From positions 20,222,209 to 20,286,208 of the forward strand of contig CM070874.1 of the NCBI GenBank assembly GCA_036365515.1: DNA of 64,000 bases, written 5' to 3'. Both the position numbers and the translations under genes were made by a program. The stretch comes from Torymus aiolomorphi. Lineage: Eukaryota > Arthropoda > Insecta > Hymenoptera > Torymidae. Each line of letters opens with the position of its first letter. Position 1 is the stretch's first letter. Under the pieces are notes generated by a model. That model was given only the letters and a program-made list of their open reading frames with translations. It did not search any database and had not been told where the DNA came from. Positions 20,257-28,496 of the stretch are shown here, one piece after another.

Positions 20257-20712
20257 AAGTAATTTTACCTAGAAGAGCTCTCACAGACCCTGATTTACTT
20301 AAATGTGCAAAAATCTTTAAAATTCCACATTTTCGTGCTGTTTTATGCCTAATGCTTTACCTAGAAGAGCTCTCACAGACCCTGATTTACTTAAATATGC
20401 AAAAATCTTTAAAATTCCACATTTTCCTGGTGTTTTATGCGTAATGCTTTACCGGTTGGTGGACCGAAATATAATGAATCTGCTATTTTTAATCTAGACG
20501 ATGTAAGTGGTCCTGGAACACATTGGGTAGCCTATAGTAAAAGAGGGAACAATGTTGTATACTTTGACAGTTTTGGTGATCTGCAGACGCCATTGGACTT
20601 GATGTTGTATTTAGATGTAGATGAAGTTCAGTATAATCATGAGAGATATCAAGAATTTGATACTTACGTTTGTGGACATCTTTGTTTACAATTTTTATCT
20701 GAGGCTATATAA
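20257..20712 (+). pseudogene. Adenain-like cysteine protease (Polinton PRO)
   Basis: The maturation protease of virion proteins, related to adenovirus protease. The N-terminal ALTDPDLLK segment (about 20277) is followed by KIFKIPHF. After a frameshift at about 20435 the frame carries NESAIFNLDD, the catalytic His in GTHWVAY (about 20517), Asp in VYFDSFGD (about 20557) and Cys in CGHLCLQFL (about 20671), all intact. A 92-bp tandem duplication (from 20266) also disrupts the N-terminus, since 92 is not a multiple of three. No clean start codon is visible. It ends at TAA 20710-20712. Confidence 0.88.
20266..20449 (+). repeat. 92-bp tandem duplication within the protease gene
   Basis: The segment beginning CTAGAAGAGCTCTCACAG is present at 20269 and again at 20361, differing at only a few bases. 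It repeats the N-terminal protease coding region out of frame. Confidence 0.9.
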
Positions 20713-20757
20713 GGAATAGAAAATCTATAAAAATTCATTCATGTTTGAATAGTCATA
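20713..20757 (+). promoter_or_regulatory. TATA region of the penton-like gene
   Basis: CTATAAAAATT lies about 30 bp before the ATG at 20758, suggesting a separate transcript with a very short leader. Confidence 0.45.
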
Positions 20758-21441
20758 ATGACACGATTACTCACACTTACCCTTTCGGGTACTTCATCCG
20801 TTTGAGAAGCAAACTACTTTCCAACTATAGAGTTTTCGTCTGACAAAAATTATGTTCTGGGTTTGGTAGAATTGCTTACTTTTAACTCTATACCCAATAT
20901 AGACAAAAGTAATAATAAGTTTTATGTTGGTGAAAAGATAATTAACATACCCATTGGTAGTTATGAGATTGAGGATATACATAAACATCATAACAGGTTA
21001 GCTAAAGAAAATATAGATATTAGTATCAAACCGAACACCAATACTCTTCGCAGTTCTATCAAGTGCAGTCAACAAATTGATTTTAGATCGGAAGATTCCA
21101 TTGGTGGTCTGCTAGGTTTCAATCCACATGTGCTTGAACCTAACCTAACTCATAACTCGGATCAACCAGCGGCCATTTTGAAAATCAATGCTTTGAGTAT
21201 CGAGTGAAACATTACCGCTGGAGCCTATATAAACGGGCAACGAGCACATATAATTCATGAGTTCTTTACTACTGCACCATCAGAATATAAGATTGTTGAG
21301 GTTCCCTCACAGGTTATTTACCTATCAGTTACAGTAAAGTGTATAGATCATTTACAAATACGCATAGTAGATCAAGACGGTCATTTGATTAATTTTCGAG
21401 GAGAAATTATCACTGTTAGATTACATATTAAACAGTTGTAA
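20758..21441 (+). pseudogene. Penton-like minor capsid protein (single jelly roll)
   Basis: By family this forms the capsid vertices. The 227-codon frame runs from ATG 20758 to TAA 21439-21441 with two in-frame TGA codons (20803 and 21205) and no frameshift. Diagnostic segments are SYEIEDIHKHHN, RSEDSIGGLLGFNPHV, INGQRAHIIHEFF and DQDGHLINFRGEIITVRLHI. The second TGA falls between ALSIE and NITAGAYINGQ. It sits between protease and the small basic gene, as in related elements. Confidence 0.82.
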
Positions 21442-21445
21442 CAAA

Positions 21446-21604
21446 ATGGGGATTGTGTATAATAGTTCATCACGCAAAGAGTATATAAGCAGCGAAGTAT
21501 ACGCTCCAAGCATAAGTCATCGACGTGCAATCAAAGCACTAACACGGCAAAACATACAATTCCTAAGAAAAATCGGTTTAAGAGTTCGAAGTGGTGGAAA
21601 ATAA
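21446..21604 (+). CDS. Small basic protein, 52 aa
   Basis: An intact frame starting only four bases after the penton stop. The product is rich in Arg, Lys and Ser (SSSRKEY, SHRRAIKALTRQNIQFLRKI, VRSGGK) and would suit a DNA-condensing or capsid-cement peptide, which is inference. It lies between the two capsid genes. No homologue is recognised with certainty. Confidence 0.55.
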   Translation: MGIVYNSSSRKEYISSEVYAPSISHRRAIKALTRQNIQFLRKIGLRVRSGGK

Positions 21605-21634
21605 CTTGCTTCATCTTTTGTTGTTTTCAAAGAA

Positions 21635-22866
21635 ATGGAAGACATTCTAAAAATACAGTCAACTGTCATCTTCGATGAGTCAGTGGCACACTATGAAGTT
21701 CATGCTCACCAACCGTATACAGCATCATTCAACAACAGCGATGAAATACGTATATCCATTCAAGATCAAGACTTATGTCTTCTACCATCTCGGAGCTTAT
21801 TACGCGTGTGTGGTAAATGGTTAAAAACGATAACACACCAGTTCAGAATACAAAGTTCGTGAACAATGCTATCTGTCACTTATTCGAGGAAATCAGATAT
21901 GAATTGAACGCCATTGAAATCGATAAATGTAAAAATGTTGGTTTAACCACTCTCATGAAAGGTTGGCTTTCACTCAATCCAAATCAGAGTTCAATGATTG
22001 AAAACGCCGGCTGGATCGATGTGCAAGAGACCGAGCGTAAAATAAACAATGATGCTGGTTACACTGAAGTTGTCATTCCTCTCAGTATCATTCTGGGTTT
22101 CGCCGAGGATTACCGTAAGATTGTGGTGAATGCAAAACATGAGCTTATTCTTGTTAGATCACGAAACGATACAAGTACTGTAGTACAGACTGGTATAGGG
22201 GAGGATCAAGCACGAAGATTTGAAACTTTTAAAATAGTTTTATTAAGGATCGAGTGGCTTATGCCCTATGTAGTAGCATCGGATTAGATTCGGTTATTAG
22301 ATCATGTAGGGAAAGATCGAGCTATATCCATGAGTTTCCGTACTTGGGAGCTGTATGAATATCTGCTACTACCAAACACTATTACACATGTCTGGACTGT
22401 TAAAACATCCAACCAGTTAGAGAAGCCTCGCTTCGTTATTCTTGGCTTTCAGACCAATCGAAAGGGGGTGAGAGAAGCTAATGCTAGTCGTTTTGATCAC
22501 TGCAATATCAGGAATGTTAAGCTCTTTCTCAACTCACAGCATTATCCATATGGAAATCTGAATCTAGACATCAATCGTAATCAATATGCTCTTCTCTACG
22601 ATATGTACGTTAATTTTCAAGCTTCCTTCTTTGAAAAAAATCCTGAGCCATTGCTCAACAAGACGGACTTTATCAATCATATCCCACTCATAGTTATCGA
22701 CTGTTTTAAACAGAATGAGTCTATAAAGAGCGCTCCTGTAGATGTTCGTCTTGAATTTGAGGCTCACGATAACTTTCCAGCTGGAACATCAGTCTACTAC
22801 TTGATTTTACACGATCGTATTGTTCAGTATAATCCCGTCAGTGGGGATGTAAAGAAGCTTGTTTAG
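21635..22866 (+). pseudogene. Major capsid protein (double jelly roll), degenerate
   Basis: By family this is the main capsid subunit. It starts MEDILKIQSTVIFDESVAHY (21635), with a frameshift near 21830 at TTAAAAACG, then continues GWIDVQETERKINND and VVIPLSIILGFAEDY. An in-frame TAG (22285) follows VVASD. The last part has TWELYEYLLLPNTITHVWTV, FVILGFQTNRKG, HYPYGNLNLDINRNQYALLY and PAGTSVYYLILHDRIVQYNP, typical of Polinton capsid C-termini. About 410 codons in total, ending at TAG 22864-22866. Confidence 0.88.
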
Positions 22867-22872
22867 AGAGGT

Positions 22873-23010
22873 GGGGAGCCAATCAGGGCTTGCCAGCGGT
22901 GGCGTCGGCTCGGGCAACCAACCACAGCTCGCTGCGGCGGCGGCGGCTCGTGAGCGGTGGTGGGAGAATGTGTATAAAACGAAGTCTTGATCACGAGGAG
23001 CTCATTCTTC
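22873..23010 (+). promoter_or_regulatory. Promoter of the right-end operon
   Basis: CCAATCAGGGCTTG, CAACCACAGCTCGCTG and CGGCGGCTCGTGAGCGGT (22941-22957), then TATAAAA (22973-22979) about 50 bp before the ATG at 23029. The GC motif differs by one base from that at 11290-11307. Confidence 0.65.
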
Positions 23011-23028
23011 TGCCACGTCTAGACTGAA

Positions 23029-23178
23029 ATGGGACAAAGCGTAGTAAAACTTCCTTCTGGTTTAGAAAGTGAGAAGACTGAGAAGAATACCAATTCAAAT
23101 TGGAAAGAATATCCTCAAAAATATTCAACTAATACACACAATCTACCCGAGATAAAGGGGTATAAGAGATTTAAGTGA
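23029..23178 (+). CDS. Small MGQS protein, 49 aa, first gene of a tight pair
   Basis: An intact 49-codon frame, MGQSVVKLPSGLESEK at the start, Asn/Lys/Tyr-rich after. Gly at position 2 could allow N-myristoylation, but Val where the consensus prefers Ser/Thr weakens this. The TGA stop at 23176-23178 is followed after one base by the ATG of the 172-residue gene, so both would be on one mRNA. This is the first ATG after the TATA box. It may be a real peptide or an upstream ORF controlling the next gene. Confidence 0.5.
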   Translation: MGQSVVKLPSGLESEKTEKNTNSNWKEYPQKYSTNTHNLPEIKGYKRFK

Positions 23179-23179
23179 G

Positions 23180-23698
23180 ATGGAGTATGCTGTGGATATG
23201 CAAGGCTTCAAACAGCCTGGAAACGACTTCGTCTTGAAGGAATTGGCTATACTCTGTCTTACAGATAATAGTGAGCCCTTGGTACATCTTTTCAAAGAAC
23301 CGTTTCCATGGAAGAGACTTACAGATAAGTATAGAGAAGAGATTCTATGGTTGGAGCATCACTATCATGGAATATCATGGTCATCAGGTGATTTTGATTA
23401 TACCCTCATCGGTATCATTATTCGTGAGACTCTCAAAGATGCTACTAGAATTATTGTGAAAAATCAAGTAATACAACAATGGATGCAAAAGCGGTGGAGT
23501 TTTCAACAGATTGTTAATTTAGAAGAGTGGGGTTATCCAGCTAAGGATTTACCACGAAACGTCACTATATGCACCAATCACAATGGAAAATATAAGGCTA
23601 CATGTGCTCTACACAATATTAAACAAATTAAGACGTTCTACTTTGATGACATTTTTATGGATTGGGAAGAAGTCTCAGAGACTGTTAGTTTTCAATAG
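23180..23698 (+). CDS. Right-end Polinton gene, 172 aa, intact
   Basis: Intact frame starting MEYAVDMQGFKQPGNDF, with FVLKELAILCL, HHYHGISWSSGDFDYTLIG, IIVKNQVIQQWM, LEEWGYPAKDLP and a C-terminal CTNHNGKYKATCALHNIK. A degraded paralogue lies at 10579-11200 on the other strand, so one copy sits near each end and both point outward. The order of an early Asp and a later Glu, Cys/Tyr, His and Cys recalls DnaQ-type exonuclease derivatives such as the MAEL domain, but this is a guess from pattern. Its transcript ends in the structured RNA at 23704. Confidence 0.75.
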   Translation: MEYAVDMQGFKQPGNDFVLKELAILCLTDNSEPLVHLFKEPFPWKRLTDKYREEILWLEHHYHGISWSSGDFDYTLIGIIIRETLKDATRIIVKNQVIQQWMQKRWSFQQIVNLEEWGYPAKDLPRNVTICTNHNGKYKATCALHNIKQIKTFYFDDIFMDWEEVSETVSFQ

Positions 23699-23703
23699 AT
23701 ACA

Positions 23704-23796
23704 TGTAAGAGAGGTTGACTTTGGAGGGGTATTAATCAAATGGTGTACCTCACAGATGTAGGCGATGGTTGGGGCCTACATCCCTCCTCTCTTACA
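23704..23796 (+). ncRNA. Conserved three-helix RNA motif (copy 2)
   Basis: P1 TGTAAGAGAGG (23704-23714) pairs with CCTCTCTTACA (23786-23796), 11 bp. P2 GGGGTA (23726-23731) pairs with TACCTC (23746-23751), with one G-U. P3 GATGTAGGC (23755-23763) pairs with GCCTACATC (23774-23782), capped by GATGGTTGGG. It begins five bases after the stop of the 172-residue gene. Helix P1 and P3 sequences differ completely from copy 1 while pairing is kept; the P3 loop and TGGTGTACCTCA are conserved. An ATTAAA follows at about 23811. Confidence 0.7.
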
Positions 23797-23824
23797 AATT
23801 AATTTGTCGATTAAAGGAGTTCAG

Positions 23825-24084
23825 ACGTGCACGGCGGCCTCTATGCCGCTGACAGCTGACCGCTCGCAGCGCCACAGCTGGCCGCAGGATGCTCTATGGG
23901 TTATCTAACCTCCTACAACTCTAGACCTCCCACCTCAAAACCCTGTGGGGGTTTTGGTTCACTTGGGTTAACTAGCCTCCTACAACTCTAGAAACCCTGT
24001 GGGGGTTCTGGGCCACTTGGGTTAACGTACCTCGTGCAATTCTGGAATACCTGGAATTCCAGGAAGTGGCCCAGAACCCTCACT
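23825..24084 (-). repeat. Polinton right terminal inverted repeat
   Basis: Inverted copy of 6602-6895 with about 10% divergence by eye, ending GGCCCAGAACCCTCACT. It contains the two subterminal AACTCTAGAAACCCTGTGGG-type units. Confidence 0.9.
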
Positions 24085-24749
24085 GCTTTCGTTGAGTTAT
24101 GACTGATTTCGTACTCAAAAACATATGAGTCGTATCGGAATGTATCAAATACTGACAACATATAAATATTAAAAATATCCAAAAGTAATATATCTGTTTA
24201 TTTTAGAGTCGGTCAAGGCACTACCAATCATTTGAGAACCATAAAAGGGCTAAAAATGGCTGAAAATAGGGTATTTCGCATTTTTGAGTACGGCCCACAA
24301 TTCTGAAAAATCTCAAAAAATTCTAGTACATAGAGAACATTAAAATATACAATTTTGTGGAGCAATTAGATCTGCAGATTTCAAATAAATTACGGAAAAA
24401 TTTATTATAAATACTTTTTTAATTTTTTTAGGTTAGGTATTTACGTCGCCTTAAGCTCAAATAAATTTTGTGGAAAATGCTGTTTATAAACTATACTCTC
24501 AAATTTTTTCAAAATTTTTAACATAAAAGAGCCGAAGAAAAAACTAATTTCCTAATAATGCTGTTTTTGGGCCCTCACTGGTATAAGGAGGGAGGATGGA
24601 TGCTCAGAAAATCGAAGAAAATTCTTTTTTTAGTACACTTGTACGAATTCATTGTCATGTTTCTGTTTTATTGACAGTGACATTTTGCCTATCTTACCGT
24701 GGGATAGCCTTTGTACGAGGTTAAAGTTTACAAAACACAATACAAGCAA
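24085..24749. other. Unassigned AT-rich DNA right of the Polinton
   Basis: Inside the larger inverted-arm structure. No coding frame or repeat boundary recognised. Confidence 0.4.
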
Positions 24750-25440
24750 GGACCTACGGGGTCCTGGCCCAGACCCCCGTCCACTACATGAACAAAAGGG
24801 GGCCCCCAAAATTATTTAAATGAAATTAAATTATATTTATTGTAAAAATGTTCTCAATAATGAAAAAATAATTCTTGTTTTTGAATTCATTATTTTATTA
24901 TCGAACTATAATTTTATACATTAAAATAAAGTTACTCATTGTGTATTCATTGCCTTTTTGGCAGAAAAGTCAGTAATCAAATCATCAATATCTATTATAT
25001 CTAATAAATCATACTCCATACATAGTATAGATAAAGAATATGATCTTGAGACTGCATCATTGCACATCTGAGATCATTTTTTATGATTTTAAGCTTACAA
25101 AATGATCTCTCACCGCTACAATTAATGGCCATAAGGGACAAAAAAATTCTTAAACAAATTTCAATGTCAGGAAAAGAATTAATAACCCATCTTTTATAAT
25201 TTGTAAGTGTAAATCTAATATAGATTTCTTCACATTCTTATTATTATCATAAATGTAGTGTTTAAATTGGATGCACTCTGAAATTAACATTTCTTCTGAT
25301 ATATCCTTATCATATGAATTTGCTATATTTCGACATGAATCTTCAATTTCTTCATTGTCCATATTTTGCAGTTTAGTAAAAAAAAGTAAAATTATCACTG
25401 ATTTGTTTATAAAATTCCATTCTAGTTTTTAAATTAGTAC
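24750..25440 (-). pseudogene. hAT transposase C-terminal fragment (ZMYM1/ZBED type)
   Basis: Read on the minus strand, three shifted frames add up to the hAT dimerisation domain: ISEEMLISECIQFKHYIYDN (about 25300), then SFPDIEICLRIFLSLMAINC, GERSFCKLKIIKNDLRCAMM (about 25105-25045) and IIDIDDLITDFSAKK (about 24970). This region normally mediates transposase dimerisation. At least two frameshifts and the missing N-terminal and catalytic parts show it is a remnant. A GC-rich inverted repeat (ACGGGGTC with GACCCCCGT, about 24758-24780) lies downstream, perhaps near the element's end. Confidence 0.75.
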
Positions 25441-25628
25441 ATAAGCAGTCGATTATTGTCGATTATTATTAACATATTATTTTTCAATAATTTTTTCTAT
25501 TAATGGTGTCCATATGATTAGTGCATGTGCTCTGGACAATTTCTTAAAGTAATTATTGTTTATTTCTTTCAAAAGTCTTTTGAAAAAATAGATTTTTTTA
25601 TAATATTGTTCCGAAATTGACGATTTCG

Positions 25629-27074
25629 TACTTTTTAACAGCAAAAACAACCGATATTTTAATTCGCTTACACAATTATATATTTTTATTTTTTAATTTT
25701 TAATTTTGTGTTTTAACTGTAATACCTATTCCTAATAACATTATGCAAGATTTTTAAGTAGAGAAACAGAGCTAAACAGTGTATAGAATTATTATTACAT
25801 AACAGGTATTGTCACTGTTTGGGAATTCAATAATTTGAATTCCCGCGGTTACACTCAGCTCGGCACGACTAACGGCGCTGCCACGGCGCGGCAGCACCTC
25901 GGGCCTCCCGGCGGAACAGCCGGGACGCTACACTGATTAACAAGGTATATTCGCGCTATTTCGGTCTCTCTCGCTCTCTCACATGTAAATGTGAGAGGAA
26001 TTAGTTTGATTCGCGAAGTGAATCGTCAAGACCAAGAAGAAGAAAGTGGATCAAGGCCTCGCTCTCTTTTCATCAGCCGTGCCACGAGGAACATCTCTCC
26101 GCTGCGCACCTGCAAAATCTCATCGGTTGTTCTCAAGTTTTTCACTGGCTCAACTCAACACTGGATCAACTCAAACAGGCTCTACTCAATCTCTCACTGA
26201 AAACTCACATCACTCCTCACTCACGCAATACTCAAGGTGCAACGACGATTAGTAAAATCGACTCTATTGCAAGGTAAAAACTCTCACCATACTAGAGGTT
26301 ATGTTGCCAACCACGTGTTGGCACCGGCGGCAAGTGTAACAGTGAACATGTGTGAATTAGCAAAACTCAAGGCAGCAATTCAATTACAATTGTTTGCCAT
26401 TCCTCATTTTTGACAGCTTCATTGTGCGTGAGCCCAGGAGGGAATTTAAGGAAAAACTCAAGGAACTCTCAACGGACAATCTCATTACACTCGAAGACAT
26501 ACTCAAATATCACAGGTTAGTTGTCTCTCGTGAGAGACTACTACTCCATTATTGACAGCACTCATATTTTGGAATTGCTGGCACACTACTCACCTACAAC
26601 TTATTCAAATAAATGTAATTTAAACTCCCTTTGTAATTTATGTTAATTATTGAACAGATTTTGAATTCATTAGTCGACGTTGAAATGTGTTTATGAACCA
26701 AATTTGTAATTTATTTAAGAAGTGACTTTTGTGAATATAATTTCTACTTTCAATTTACTTCTGCGTGTGAATTAAATTTATTTTAACATCCACAGCATGT
26801 TTACTCACATATAATTATGGCTTACTCAAACAGTCACATTCCATTATAACAAATCTCGAAAAGACGAACGTAGGTGCACGTATTGCGCGAGTTAAAGATA
26901 GCTGAAATACGTTGCAGTGGTACCACTACAAAATCTATGGAAAATAAAGTGCTCCTAAACTGACACCTTCTTCAAGCAAAATTTGAACTGACACCTTTTA
27001 TAACCAAAATTTGAACTGACAACTTTTCCAAGCAAAATTTGCATTGACACCTTTTTCCACCCAACCGTCGATAT
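25629..27074. repeat. Right inverted arm of the 22-kb TIR structure (interrupted)
   Basis: Inverted counterpart of 4969-5453. The outer part (26838-27074) carries the 27-bp units and ends CCACCCAACCGTCGATATAT; the inner part is 25629-25810. A solo LTR at 25816-26832 splits it, and about 60 bp present in the left arm are missing near 26850. Confidence 0.7.
25816..26832. mobile_element. Solo LTR, 1017 bp
   Basis: TGTTTGGGAATTC...TTACTCAAACA with the 5-bp duplication GTCAC on both sides (25811-25815 and 26833-26837). The uninterrupted left arm at about 5268 provides the empty site, so the boundaries are firm. No internal region or second LTR is present, which indicates recombination between LTRs. 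Weak internal open frames (for example near 26349) are within the LTR and are not taken as genes. The family is not identified. Confidence 0.85.
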
Positions 27075-28496
27075 ATATTATTGCTGTAGACATTATTGCT
27101 TCAAGAGCAAGAAATAGTTTAAGTAACTATTTCTTAAAAAGTAATTTTCTAAGTAAATGAGAAAATGAATAAAAAATATATCAAAAATTCATTTGTCAAT
27201 ACAAGTTTTTGAGTTGGTGTAGTTGGAATGGGCTGAATTAAATTGAGTTAGGTTGGGTTAGGGCAGTTTAAGGAGAGGCGAAGAGGTTGAAATTGGTTAT
27301 TTCATTCAGCGGTGACAGCGGCGAAAATATTTTATAATATAGAGAGATATAGAAAGGAGTAAAAATTAACGGATTTTAATGAAATTGTTTAAGCAGAGAT
27401 GAATAGAAAGATTGCCAGCACCCCGGAAAACAATGAGGCAGACTTTTGCGCGCGGCGCGCTGCTGCCTCTAGTGGCCGCAACATGGTACTGTACATACGC
27501 CACCTGATTGGCTATTGAAACGTTTGTACGGCGAGGAGCGGGGGAAGCGGGAGAAGACGGCTCGGCGGCTCGTCGCACGTGCACTGAATGTGTGTATGCT
27601 GGAGCGGCACGTCGCGCCGCGCGCTTGCTGTCTCTGTTCACTTCTCCCGTAACAATCCGACAGCAGCCGAGCGGCCTATTAATCGCCGCTTGGTCGAACA
27701 TTTTTATTATACACGCAAATTAACGAAATTTTTAACTCAAAACTACCAACTCAAAATTCTAAATCATAACCCAATCCCAAAGGGTGGAAGATGAAAATTA
27801 ACGATTTTAGTGTTATCTATTAATATCGTAGCGGTAGCCGTGGTGACTAAGGCGCGCAGCTACTTTTGCCCTAATCTTTTGGATTCAAGTTCGTTTCCCG
27901 TTCGCATTTTTCTTATTTTTTTCTATAACATATGTAAAATTTCTTTCATTAGATTATTATTTCACATACATTTTTTTTTTAACTTAATTTTTGTTTTCTA
28001 AAAGAATTAAAAGTTTACTTGAAATTGAGATATTTTTGTCCCAGACAACATTGCGAGTAAAATTTTCGTTCTTCAAAATTATTTCATTAAATGCACTAAT
28101 TTTATAAGTACTATAATATTTTGGATAATATTTGTTTACCCAGTTAAGAATATTTTGAGTAAATTAATTCACTGAAAATTAATTCATTAATTAAATACGT
28201 GGTTATATTTATTTTATATTCCAAATAATGTTTGTCCAATTGACTTTTTATTGACTTCTTTTAAGGATAAGGAAGGATCAACAATAATTATCGTTGTGCA
28301 CGCAAGTTCAATTTCCGAAATACATATTTCCATTCACATTCTCTAATGCCTAAAACATATGTTATTTGTTACATAAGTGATTTTCTATTAATATTATTGA
28401 TTAAATGATAATCAATAAATATCACAACAGTAAGAGCAGAATTACCAAGCATCTTACGTTGCAATACAATTTGAAAAACATCTTTAATCAAAGAAA
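27075..28496. other. Unassigned; GC-rich island near 27420-27700
   Basis: The GC-rich stretch has open frames on both strands without recognisable protein. At about 27828-27905 GGTAGCCGTGGTGACTAAGG and GGATTCAAGTTCG resemble A and B boxes of a decayed tRNA-derived SINE, but the fit is poor. Confidence 0.3.

Larger units (their letters stand above)
18868..20262 (+). pseudogene. PLA2-domain minor virion protein, split by a TRIM
   Basis: The N-terminal region has the parvovirus-VP1-type phospholipase A2 signature: YYGPGTKL (calcium loop) then DSACKEHDIAYS (catalytic His-Asp). Such domains help virus-like particles breach membranes during entry. After a frameshift near 19138 the frame continues with a basic region (MGLKRKKKATLSSVIRAARK), a hydrophobic Ala/Gly-rich segment (LFAGLSAVSALAGGAAGIAK, about 19427-19486) and GLYLKP. 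A TRIM at 19589-20182 interrupts it. Downstream host sequence resumes with GLYLKPWKGEG and ends at TAA 20260-20262. Gene order places it just upstream of the protease. Confidence 0.8.
6602..24084. mobile_element. Polinton/Maverick (adintovirus-like) element, degenerate
   Basis: Both ends carry inverted repeats beginning AGTGAGGGTTCTGGGCC; length is about 17.5 kb, usual for Polintons. Contents include every hallmark gene: protein-primed DNA polymerase B, integrase with chromodomain, adenain-like protease, FtsK/HerA-type ATPase, major and minor capsid proteins, and a PLA2-domain protein. At least nine stops, several frameshifts and a TRIM insertion show the copy is inactive. No 6-bp target duplication is visible outside the ends (GTAAGC on the left, GCTTTC on the right). 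Inserted elements are the composite foldback at 8045-9023 and the TRIM at 19589-20182. Confidence 0.95.

Noticed and set aside
26349..26420. Frame starting MCELAKLKAAIQLQL, resembling a BEL gag start
   Set aside because: It lies within a solo LTR whose ends and duplication are clear, and it stops after about 20 codons.
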